NCBI GenBank assembly: GCA_903911145.1
Contig: CAIWCD010000002.1
Coordinates: 1-64,000, forward strand
DNA from: an uncultured delta proteobacterium
GTDB taxonomy: Bacteria; Myxococcota; Myxococcia; Myxococcales; 40CM-4-68-19
Length of the DNA stretch: 64,000 bases
Direction of reading: 5' to 3'
The stretch's first letter is position 1; each line of letters begins with the position of its first letter. Below, in pieces: positions 44,878 through 52,816 of this stretch. The position numbers and the translations under genes were made by a program. Under the pieces are notes generated by a model. That model saw only the letters and a program-made list of their open reading frames with translations. It had not been told where the DNA came from and made no database searches.

Positions 44878-45393
44878 TTAAACACCGCCGCGCGCCCCGT
44901 TGAGCTTCTCCTGCTCAACGTCGCTCGCGATCACCTCCTGCGCACGAGCCGCCCGCCACGTCCGCAGCCTCTCACGAAGCGCCGCATCACCGTTGGCGAC
45001 GATCTGCATCGCCAGCAGCGCGGCATTCGCTGCGCCTGGCTTTCCGATCGCCAGCGTCCCGACAGGAACTCCTTTCGGCATCTGCACGATCGAGAGAAGC
45101 GCATCGACTCCATTGAGCACCGTAACCGCCACAGGCACGCCCAGCACCGGCACCAGCGTCGCCGCTGCAATCATCCCCGGCAGATGAGCCGCGCCGCCAG
45201 CGGCCGCGACGATCGCCTTTAATCCCCGCGACTCGGCGTGGGCCGCATAATCGAGCGCGCGCGCGGGCGTGCGGTGCACAGAGAGGATGCGCACCTCGTG
45301 CGCAACACCAAGCTCCGCGAGCAGATCCAGCGCGGGCTGCAGCGTCTCGAGGTCGCTCTTGCTGCCCATGACGACGCCGATGAGCGGTGCCAT
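44878..45393 (-). CDS. purE: N5-carboxyaminoimidazole ribonucleotide mutase (PurE)
   Basis: 171 residues from the ATG at 45393, which has a strong aaggag seven bases upstream; the track's longer start is not needed. Class I PurE signatures: MGSKSDLETLQPA at the phosphate-binding N terminus, the SVHRTP motif with the catalytic His, the GGAAHLPGM loop and the QMPKGVPVGTLAIG segment. It converts N5-CAIR to CAIR in purine biosynthesis. purK, its usual partner, is not adjacent. It is divergent from the alpha/beta hydrolase over 119 bp. Confidence 0.95.
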   Translation of the reverse strand: MAPLIGVVMGSKSDLETLQPALDLLAELGVAHEVRILSVHRTPARALDYAAHAESRGLKAIVAAAGGAAHLPGMIAAATLVPVLGVPVAVTVLNGVDALLSIVQMPKGVPVGTLAIGKPGAANAALLAMQIVANGDAALRERLRTWRAARAQEVIASDVEQEKLNGARGGV

Positions 45394-45512
45394 ATCAATC
45401 TCCTTGAATGCGTTGCGGCTCGATGCGCGGGCGTTATCGCACGGGAGCAATCATCGGGATATTTGATTGATTGGGTTGACCGCGCCGCGCATCCGGCGAC
45501 ACCATCGCTGCC

Positions 45513-46418
45513 GTGCCCGATACCTCCACTGACCTTGATATCCGCGGAATCAGAATCCGCGCCCGACAGAGCGGCCCGCAAGGCGCGCCCGCCTGCGTTC
45601 TCCTCCACGGCTGGCTCGATACTGCGGCCTCGTTTGACCGACTCGCGCCGCTGCTCCACGCGACCGGCCTGCGCACAATTGCGCTCGATGCGCGCGGCCA
45701 CGGCGATTCTGCCTGGGTCGGCGCCGGCGGCTTCTATCATTTCGTCGAATATATCGCCGACCTCGATGCGGCCCTCGACGCGCTCTCGCTTGCGCCGCCG
45801 GTTGGTGAGCACGGGCGCGTGCATGCTCCGGTGCGCCTCGTCGGCCACTCGATGGGCGCGTCGATTGCGCTGCTCTATGCCGCCACCCGCCCTGGCCGCG
45901 TCTCGCATCTCACTCTTCTCGATGGGCTGCCCATGCTGGTGCGGCCCAGCGAAGTCCCGGGCCGCGTCGTCGAATATCTCGATGATCTGAAATCAATGTC
46001 CCGCCAGCGCAAGCTGGTCGCATCGTTCGACGACGGGGCCGCACGACTGCGCAAGACCAACCCGTTTCTCCGCGAGGATGCATCAATGGAACTCGCCCGC
46101 GCAGGGATATCCGCCGACGCGACGCAGAACAATCAATTGGCCTGGAAATGGGACCCCTGGCTGCGCGCCCATTCGCCGCTGCCATTTACCGAGGATATCT
46201 TCCGCGAGCTGTTACCGATGATTCATACGCCGACGCTGATCCTGCGTGCCGCAAAGACCTGGCTCCCCGATGAACAGGAGCTGCGCGAGCGGCTTGCGGG
46301 AATCAACGCCGCATTAACCATTGATACCATCGTGGATACCAGCCACCACCTGCATATCGAATCCCCCGGGGAGGTATCGCGACATATCCTCGCCGCCTGG
46401 AAGTCAGCGGGGCTTTAA
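45513..46418 (+). CDS. Alpha/beta hydrolase fold protein
   Basis: 301 residues from the GTG at 45513. The oxyanion segment is LLHGWLDTA, the catalytic Ser lies in the nucleophile elbow GHSMGAS, an acidic residue is likely in the LILRAAKTWLPDEQ region, and the catalytic His is in TSHHLHIE. It has the size and order of small esterase/lipase/haloalkane-dehalogenase-like hydrolases; the substrate is not deducible. It contains two TTA Leu codons, rare elsewhere in the window. It is convergent with metH. Confidence 0.85.
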   Translation: MPDTSTDLDIRGIRIRARQSGPQGAPACVLLHGWLDTAASFDRLAPLLHATGLRTIALDARGHGDSAWVGAGGFYHFVEYIADLDAALDALSLAPPVGEHGRVHAPVRLVGHSMGASIALLYAATRPGRVSHLTLLDGLPMLVRPSEVPGRVVEYLDDLKSMSRQRKLVASFDDGAARLRKTNPFLREDASMELARAGISADATQNNQLAWKWDPWLRAHSPLPFTEDIFRELLPMIHTPTLILRAAKTWLPDEQELRERLAGINAALTIDTIVDTSHHLHIESPGEVSRHILAAWKSAGL

Positions 46419-46424
46419 TCCTCC

Positions 46425-46450
46425 GTCCGGTCAATCCGGCTGATTGGGAC
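46425..46450. terminator. Hairpin between the hydrolase and metH 3' ends
   Basis: gtcc-gg-t-caatc pairs with gattg-ggac around cggct, and outer tcctccg/cggagga arms extend around it. It is located between two converging stop codons and probably terminates one or both transcripts. No U-tract is present. Confidence 0.45.
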
Positions 46451-46485
46451 GAGAGGCGCTCGGAGGAGGCGGGGAGCGGCGTCCT

Positions 46486-49400
46486 TTAGCTTAATCGCGC
46501 CGTCGCACTCCGAATCGCATAATAAGACGCCTCCGGATGCTGCACGACCACCGCGCTGGTGCTCTGCTCCGGCACCATCTGATGCGCCTCGGTCAATGTG
46601 ACGCCGATGCGCGCGCCGTCGAGGAGCTTGAAGACCCCCTCCTGGTCAGCCAGTTCCGGCCACGCCGGATATCCCGCGCTATACCGCTTGCCCTGATCGG
46701 GAATAATGCCCAGCTCGTTGCGAACGCGCCGGTGCCAATACTCCGCGAGCGCCTCTGCGGTCTCGACTGCGAGCCCGTGGAGGAAGTAGCTGCGCGAGAA
46801 CTCTCCGGCCTGCTCCCACTCGGCGCACAACTCGGTCGCGCGCGAGCCGACGGTCACGATCTGGAACGCGACCACGTCGTCTTCCCGGAAGTAATCAGCG
46901 AGGCAATAGCGCGGAGACTCGAGCTTGCGGGGGAACTTGAAGGTCCAGAGCACGCGCCGCTTCTCGGGCGGCAGGTCGGCGTCGAGCGGTTCGTGAATGA
47001 CTAAATCGTTCCCGCGCGCGCTGCAGGGGAAATAGCCATAGACGACCTTCGGGGTTAACCAGCCATTGGCGATGCACTCTTCCTGCAGCTCGCGCCGTTT
47101 CGCCCCGAACTCATCCGCGATCATCTTCTGGTACTGCTCGCGCGTCTTTGCCCGCACGCCCCATTGCAGCTTGTAGAGCTCGGTTAAATCCAGGCAATCG
47201 AAGATATCGCGCAGCACGAGATCCTGCGGCTCGACAACCTGCGTTCCCCAGAACGGCGGGCGCACAACCGGGGGAGCCGCAACCGGGCGCTCCATCACGT
47301 CGGTCGTTGCGACCAGTGTCTCGAGCTGGTTCTCATTGCCCGCGGCGATTAGATTTCGGTGCATATGGGCCTCGCGGCGCACCTTCTCGCGCAGCTTCTC
47401 CCGCCCCGTTTCGTCGCAGAGCGATTGAATCAGCTCGAGCCCTTCGAATGCATCGCGGGCATAGTAGACGCCGCCTTCATACAGACGATCGGTGCCCTCG
47501 AGATAGGCATTGCGCCAGCCAAACTTCCGGTTGATTGCCGCGCCGCCGATCAGCACGGGGATTTTTAATCCGCGGCGATCCAGTTCCTGCACCACCAGCG
47601 GCATCTGCTTGCTGGTTGAAACCAGCAGCGCGGAGAGCCCGATGATATTCGCGCCCTCCCTCACAGCGGCGTCGACGATCTTATCGACCGGCACCTGCTT
47701 GCCGAGATCAATGACCGTGAAGCCGTTGTTCGAGAGGATCGTCTTGACGAGATTCTTGCCGATGTCGTGCACGTCACCGAACACAGTCGCGAGCACGACC
47801 TTGCCGCGCGAATAGCTGTCGCTCTTCTCCATGAACTGCTCGAGATAAGCGACGGCCTTCTTCATGACCTCCGCGCTCTGGAGAACGAACGGGAGAATCA
47901 GCTCGCCCGCGCCGAAGCGATCGCCGACCTCTTTCATTGCCCCCAATAAGACGTCATTAATCACGCCGACTGCGCTGCGCGTCTTCAGGCAGGCGTCGAT
48001 CGCCTCGACGAGGTTCTTCTGCTGCCGGTCGACGATCATGTGATGCAGCCGCGCCTCGGGCGTGGCGTGAACGATCTCCTCTTTCGCCTGCGCGCGCGCA
48101 GGCCCCGCGGCCCCTTCGAAATGCTGGATGAGTTTGCTTAATGCATCCTCGCTGCGCGCAAGCACGAGATCCTCGGCGAGCGTGCGCACCGCCTCGGGGA
48201 TCTCGCTCCACGGCAGGATATGCGCGGGATGGATGATCGCGGCATCGAGTCCTGCGCGCAGGCAGTGGGTTAAAAACACCGAGTTGATGACTGGGCGCGC
48301 CGCTTTCGAGAGGCCGAAACTGACATTGGAAACGCCGAGAACGGTTAATGCCCCGGGGCACTCCTTTTTAATCGCGGCAATCCCCTCGATCGTATCAAGC
48401 GCCGAGCGACGATACTGCTCCTCGCCCGTCGCCAGAGTGAATGTCAGCGCGTCGAACATCAATTGATGCGGCGCAAGGCCATCGGCGATAGCGCGATCAT
48501 AGATGCGCTTGGCAACCTCGAGCTTGCGGGCCGCGGTTAATGCCATTCCCTGCTCATCGATGGTCATCGCCACTGTGACGGCGCCATATCGTTTTAATAA
48601 GGGGAATATCTGGTCGATGCGGTCCCAGCCGCGCTCGAGATGGACGCTGTTGACGATGCCGATGCCGGGCATCCACTCGAGAGCGGCCGCGACGACGTCG
48701 GCCTCCGTCGTGTCGATGCAGAGCGGCGCCTCGATCTGGCCGGAGAGCTGGCGCACCGTCTTGACCATCGTCGCGAGTTCGTCGGCCCGCTCGGTGAGCG
48801 CGACGCAGATATCAAGTGCGTGCGAGCCGCTCTCCACCTGATCGCGCGCGATCGCGAGCACGCCGGCGTCGTCGTTGGAGAGCAGCAGCTCCTTCATCTT
48901 CTTGCTGCCTTGCGAATTGACCCGCTCGCCGATCACCAGCGGGCGCGGCTCCTGGTGCAGCGGAGTCGCAGCCAGCCCGCTCGAGAGCATCGGCACTCGA
49001 TGAGGAGGCGCGCGCACAGGGCCCAATGAGCGGACGGCTGCGATGACTTCGCGCAGATGCTCGGGCGTCGTCCCGCAGCATCCGCCGACGACGCTGACGC
49101 GGAAATCGCGCACGAAGCGGGCGAGCGCCTCGGCGAGCTCGCTGGGCGTGAGCGGATAGAAGGCCTGGCCTTCGCGGTTCTCGGGGATGCCCGCGTTGGG
49201 CTGGCAGGAGAGCGGCAGCGGCGCGTGTTCGCTCATCGCACGCAGCGCATCGACCATCTCGCGCGGACCCGTCGAGCAGTTCAGGCCCATCACGTCGGCG
49301 CCTGCCTGCACGATCACCGCGGCGGCCGCGAGCGGCTGCGTGCCGAGCAGCATGCGCCCGCTCGGGTCGAGCGTGATCTGCGCAATCAGGGGAATGCGGC

Positions 49401-49968
49401 GGCCCCGCTCGGCCATTGCGGATCGCGCGCCGTGCAGCTGCGCGCGCAACTCGAGCAGGTCCTGCGCGGTCTCGGCGAGGATGCAATCGACGCCGCCGTC
49501 GAGGAGGCCCAGCGTCTGCTCGTGGAAGATCTCGACGAGCGCCTGCGGACGCACGCGGCCGAGATCTGGATCGCTCGACGAGGGAAGGAAGCCCGATGGG
49601 CCGAGCGAGCCGGCGACATAGCGGGGACGACCGTCCACCTTCTCGGCTGCGACAGCCTCACGCCTGGCGATGCGGCCCGCCTCGGCGTTGAGCTCGAGCG
49701 TGCGCTCACCGAGCCCGTACTCCTCGAGCTTGGGCCGGTTGGCGCCGAAGGTGTTGGTCTCGACGACGTCGCAGCCGACCTCGAAGTAGCCGCGATGAAC
49801 GGACGCGACGACGTCGGGTCGAAAGAGGTTGAGGGCTTCGTTGCAGCCCTGGCGGCCGCCGAAATCCTGTGCGGTGAGATCGTGGCGCTGCAGCGTGGTG
49901 CCCATCGCGCCGTCGAAGATGATGATTCCGCGCTGCAGGGCTGAGAGAAACGAGTCGGGGCTGGACAT
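46486..49968 (-). CDS. metH: Cobalamin-dependent methionine synthase
   Basis: 1160 residues, full-length four-module MetH. Homocysteine domain (about 1-310) with zinc Cys residues in GLNCSTGP and GGCCGTT; folate (pterin-binding) domain from about 340 (PLVIGERVNSQGSKK); B12 cap and binding domains (about 640-880) with DVHDIGKN, the lower-ligand His motif D-x-H-x2-G; and a C-terminal AdoMet reactivation domain with RYSAGYPAWPE. It transfers the methyl group from methyl-folate to homocysteine in the cytoplasm. The 73 bp upstream are too short for a cobalamin or SAM riboswitch. Odd: at least a dozen TTA Leu codons cluster in the C-terminal two-thirds (46.5-48.6 kb) and none in the first ~450 residues. 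Confidence 0.97.
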   Translation of the reverse strand: MSSPDSFLSALQRGIIIFDGAMGTTLQRHDLTAQDFGGRQGCNEALNLFRPDVVASVHRGYFEVGCDVVETNTFGANRPKLEEYGLGERTLELNAEAGRIARREAVAAEKVDGRPRYVAGSLGPSGFLPSSSDPDLGRVRPQALVEIFHEQTLGLLDGGVDCILAETAQDLLELRAQLHGARSAMAERGRRIPLIAQITLDPSGRMLLGTQPLAAAAVIVQAGADVMGLNCSTGPREMVDALRAMSEHAPLPLSCQPNAGIPENREGQAFYPLTPSELAEALARFVRDFRVSVVGGCCGTTPEHLREVIAAVRSLGPVRAPPHRVPMLSSGLAATPLHQEPRPLVIGERVNSQGSKKMKELLLSNDDAGVLAIARDQVESGSHALDICVALTERADELATMVKTVRQLSGQIEAPLCIDTTEADVVAAALEWMPGIGIVNSVHLERGWDRIDQIFPLLKRYGAVTVAMTIDEQGMALTAARKLEVAKRIYDRAIADGLAPHQLMFDALTFTLATGEEQYRRSALDTIEGIAAIKKECPGALTVLGVSNVSFGLSKAARPVINSVFLTHCLRAGLDAAIIHPAHILPWSEIPEAVRTLAEDLVLARSEDALSKLIQHFEGAAGPARAQAKEEIVHATPEARLHHMIVDRQQKNLVEAIDACLKTRSAVGVINDVLLGAMKEVGDRFGAGELILPFVLQSAEVMKKAVAYLEQFMEKSDSYSRGKVVLATVFGDVHDIGKNLVKTILSNNGFTVIDLGKQVPVDKIVDAAVREGANIIGLSALLVSTSKQMPLVVQELDRRGLKIPVLIGGAAINRKFGWRNAYLEGTDRLYEGGVYYARDAFEGLELIQSLCDETGREKLREKVRREAHMHRNLIAAGNENQLETLVATTDVMERPVAAPPVVRPPFWGTQVVEPQDLVLRDIFDCLDLTELYKLQWGVRAKTREQYQKMIADEFGAKRRELQEECIANGWLTPKVVYGYFPCSARGNDLVIHEPLDADLPPEKRRVLWTFKFPRKLESPRYCLADYFREDDVVAFQIVTVGSRATELCAEWEQAGEFSRSYFLHGLAVETAEALAEYWHRRVRNELGIIPDQGKRYSAGYPAWPELADQEGVFKLLDGARIGVTLTEAHQMVPEQSTSAVVVQHPEASYYAIRSATARLS

Positions 49969-50041
49969 GGGGCGCGCACCCTAGCATCGGCCGCGGCGTG
50001 GATAGAGTGAACAAGAGCTGCCTGCTAAGGTCCGCGCCGCT

Positions 50042-51595
50042 ATGGCGACCAAAGGCAACGACAAGGCGCAGCCCGGACGCAGCGCAGGCAGCTCGCGCGC
50101 GGCTCCCCGTACTCAGGATGCGGCACCCGCAGAGAGCGAGACAACGCTCCCCGGCCTGCCTGCGGTGTCGGTCGCGGACGGCGATCGGGTAGCGCTGCTC
50201 GAGCGCGAACTCGCCAGCGTCCGCGCAGACTCGACGCAGGCGCTCGCAGCGGCCGAGGCCCAGCTGGGCGCGGCCGCGAAACGCATCGAGCAGGTCGATG
50301 AGATTCGCCGCCAGAGCATGCCGCCGCCGCCCGCTGAGCTGACCGACGCGAAGGCGCGCGCGACGAAACTCGCGGCCGAACTGGCCTCTCTGCGCGACGA
50401 GCGAGATCAACTCGCGAGCAGGCTGGACGCGGTCCAGATCGATCTCGACTCGGCGCGAGTGCAGGGCGCAACGCACGCCGCGGCGATGGTTGCGCGCGAT
50501 GCCCGGCTGGCGATGCTCGAGCGGGCGAGCCAATCCGAGACCGCTCTGCGCGACGCGCGCGACGAGCTCCAGATCAGGCTGGACGCGGCCGGGAAGAATC
50601 TTGAAGCGCTGCAGGTCCGACTCGACGCGGCGATGAACGCGCGCGAGGGAGCAGAGCGCGAACTCTCGACGACGCAAGATGCCTTGTCGACGACGCGCAG
50701 CGAACTGTCCGCGGCGCGCGCTGAGCAGCGGCTGACGCTCGAGTCGGGCGAGGGCCTGCGCGGCGTCCTCGAGCAGCGAGACGCAGCGCTCGCCGGCCTG
50801 CGCGCCGAGCAGGAGGAGTTGCGGGCGGCGGCTGCCCAACTTCGCGCCGAGGTGGATGAGGAGCGGGCCGCGGCGCGTGCGCGAGAGGAGAAGATCATCC
50901 ACGACGTGCGCGAGCGCGAGACGCGCATGATCGCCGAGGTGCAGTCGCGCGAGGCCCGGCTCGTCGAGATGGCCCAGACGCGCGAGAAGCAGTTGCTCGC
51001 GGAGGCCGAGGCGCAGCTGCAGGCGCTCGCACGCGACAAGAATCCGCTCACCGAGCGCGTCGCGGTGCTGCAGAAGGCGCTCGAGGAGTCGCGCGAGCGC
51101 GAGGCCACGCTCGATGCCGAGGCGCGGGTGCGCAGCAACGACGTGAGCGAAAGCGAAGGCGCGACCGAGCGCGAGCAACAGCTTGAGGAGCAGCTCGAGA
51201 ACGCGCGCCGCGATGCCCGCGTCGCGCGCGATGCGCTCGAGGACGTCCGCGAAGAGAAGCAGCGGGTCGAGGTGAAGCTGGCCGATCTGCAGGGCACCAT
51301 CGACTCGCTCGGCATGGAGCGATCGGCGCTGCGTGCAGAGGCGGGCCAGGCGCGCGCGCAGCTTGAGTCGCTGCACGCGGTCGAGCAGCGGGCGCACCAG
51401 CTGCTGCAGGAGCTCGAGGAGGCGCGGCGCGAGAACGAGTTCCTCGGGCAGGAGGTCGCGCGCGCCACGGCGAGCGGTGCGGTCCGCGAAGAAGCGGCGA
51501 AGACCGACGAACAGGGCGCGCCCATCGTCACGCCTATCCCTTCGCCCGCCGTACCGCCTGCGCCGAAGAGCTCCTCGCGCAGACGGCGGAGCTGA
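50042..51595 (+). CDS. Long coiled-coil protein of unknown function
   Basis: 517 residues. After a disordered, Ala/Pro/Ser-rich N terminus (~45 residues) nearly the whole protein to about residue 480 is a heptad-rich coiled coil full of Glu, Arg, Ala and Leu (for example REEKIIHDVRERETRMIAEV). It ends in a Pro-rich segment and a basic tail (SSSRRRRS). There is no signal peptide or membrane helix. It could be a structural, polar-organising or cytoskeletal scaffold, as similar coiled coils are in myxobacteria, but no specific family is recognised. It is divergent from metH by 73 bp and followed three bases later by hemW. The 891-aa minus-strand ORF over it is a shadow. Confidence 0.7.
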   Translation: MATKGNDKAQPGRSAGSSRAAPRTQDAAPAESETTLPGLPAVSVADGDRVALLERELASVRADSTQALAAAEAQLGAAAKRIEQVDEIRRQSMPPPPAELTDAKARATKLAAELASLRDERDQLASRLDAVQIDLDSARVQGATHAAAMVARDARLAMLERASQSETALRDARDELQIRLDAAGKNLEALQVRLDAAMNAREGAERELSTTQDALSTTRSELSAARAEQRLTLESGEGLRGVLEQRDAALAGLRAEQEELRAAAAQLRAEVDEERAAARAREEKIIHDVRERETRMIAEVQSREARLVEMAQTREKQLLAEAEAQLQALARDKNPLTERVAVLQKALEESREREATLDAEARVRSNDVSESEGATEREQQLEEQLENARRDARVARDALEDVREEKQRVEVKLADLQGTIDSLGMERSALRAEAGQARAQLESLHAVEQRAHQLLQELEEARRENEFLGQEVARATASGAVREEAAKTDEQGAPIVTPIPSPAVPPAPKSSSRRRRS

Positions 51596-51598
51596 CGC

Positions 51599-52816
51599 TT
51601 GCCCAGGCGCCAGGCAGACACTTTCGGCATCTACGTCCACTTTCCCTACTGCCTCTCGAAGTGCCCCTACTGCGACTTCGCCTCGCGCGCCGAGGCGGTG
51701 ATTCCGCAGCGCCGCTACACCGACGCGATCCTGCGGGAGCTGCGCACGCAGGCCCCGCGCTTCACGCGCAATGCGAACGCGCGCGCCGTCAGCGTCTACT
51801 TCGGCGGCGGCACACCTTCGCTCTGGGATCCGCCGCTCTTCGCCGAGGTGCTGCGCGAAGTTCGCGCACTCTTCCCTGTCGCCGCGGACGCCGAGATCAC
51901 GCTCGAGGCCAACCCCGGCACGACTGACGAGGGCCGCTTCTCCGCCTTCCGCGCGGCCGGCGCCAATCGCATCTCCATCGGCGTGCAGTCCTTCGCGCCC
52001 CGGCAGCTCGTCTCGCTCGGCCGCAAGCACTCGGGCGGCGACGCGGTGCGCGCGTTCCAGACCGCGCGGGCCGCGGGTTTCGACAACATCTCGCTCGATC
52101 TCATCCACGGCGCGGAGGAGCAGAGCGCCGACGGGGCCGCTCGCGATGCGCGCACGGCCATCGAGCTCAATCCCGAACACCTCAGCTGCTACGCGCTCAC
52201 GCTGACGGGTCTCGCCGAAGAGGTTCCGATGGCGAAGGCGTTCCGACGCGGTGAACTGGAGCTGCCGGACGACGAGCTGCAGGCGACGATGGGCGAGGCC
52301 GTGCGCGACGAGCTCACGCGCGCCGGATATCGCCGCTACGAGATCTCGAATTTCGCGAAGCCCGGACGCGAGGCGGTCCACAACTCTCTCTACTGGCGAG
52401 GCCTGCCGTATGCGGCGGTCGGCTGCGGCGCCTGCGGATTCACGCTCAACGAATCGCTCCGAAGTGGCGCCAGCGCTGACCCGCAGATTCGCGAAGTGGG
52501 TCGACGCTGGCAGAACGATCGCTCACCGGAGCGCTACATGGAGCGAGTCGAGGCGACCGGCCTCGGTGAGAGCAGCGCCGAGACGCTCACCGCCGAGGAG
52601 CATCTGCGCGAACGGCTCTTCACCGGACTGCGCCTCGCCGACGGATTCGACCTCATGGAGCTCGAGCACGAACTTGGACTGCCCGTGCGCAAGCGCTTCG
52701 CAAGCCAGATCGATCGTCTCTGCCGAGAGGGCCTCGCTGAGCGCGACGCCTCCTGGCTGCGCCTGACTGCGCGCGGCCTCGACCTGCACAGCGAGGCCGC
52801 GCTCCGCTTCTTCTAG
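51599..52816 (+). CDS. hemW: HemW-type radical SAM protein (heme chaperone / coproporphyrinogen oxidase-like)
   Basis: 405 residues, read from the TTG at 51599 with cggag upstream; no closer ATG precedes the conserved core. The radical-SAM cluster motif C-x3-C-x2-C appears as YCLSKCPYCDF right after the family's YVHFPY. GGGTPS, EANPG and GVQSF motifs follow. The C-terminal HemN/HemW helical domain is present (YEISNFAKPG; LRERLFTGLRL). The short N terminus favours HemW (heme insertion) over true oxygen-independent HemN. Its stop codon interlocks with that of the convergent DUF3857 gene at a CTAG. Confidence 0.9.
   Translation: MPRRQADTFGIYVHFPYCLSKCPYCDFASRAEAVIPQRRYTDAILRELRTQAPRFTRNANARAVSVYFGGGTPSLWDPPLFAEVLREVRALFPVAADAEITLEANPGTTDEGRFSAFRAAGANRISIGVQSFAPRQLVSLGRKHSGGDAVRAFQTARAAGFDNISLDLIHGAEEQSADGAARDARTAIELNPEHLSCYALTLTGLAEEVPMAKAFRRGELELPDDELQATMGEAVRDELTRAGYRRYEISNFAKPGREAVHNSLYWRGLPYAAVGCGACGFTLNESLRSGASADPQIREVGRRWQNDRSPERYMERVEATGLGESSAETLTAEEHLRERLFTGLRLADGFDLMELEHELGLPVRKRFASQIDRLCREGLAERDASWLRLTARGLDLHSEAALRFF

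Noticed and set aside
46419-46485. tRNA-like fold between the hydrolase and metH
   Set aside because: The region forms a simple hairpin but has no anticodon-loop or T-loop consensus, and is too short for a tRNA.
49969-50041. Cobalamin or SAM riboswitch upstream of metH
   Set aside because: Only 73 bp separate metH from the divergent gene, too short for either riboswitch, and no conserved stems were seen.
49706-52381. 891-aa minus-strand ORF
   Set aside because: Antisense of the coiled-coil protein and hemW; it also runs across the metH start, which cannot be coding on the same strand in another frame over a conserved N terminus.
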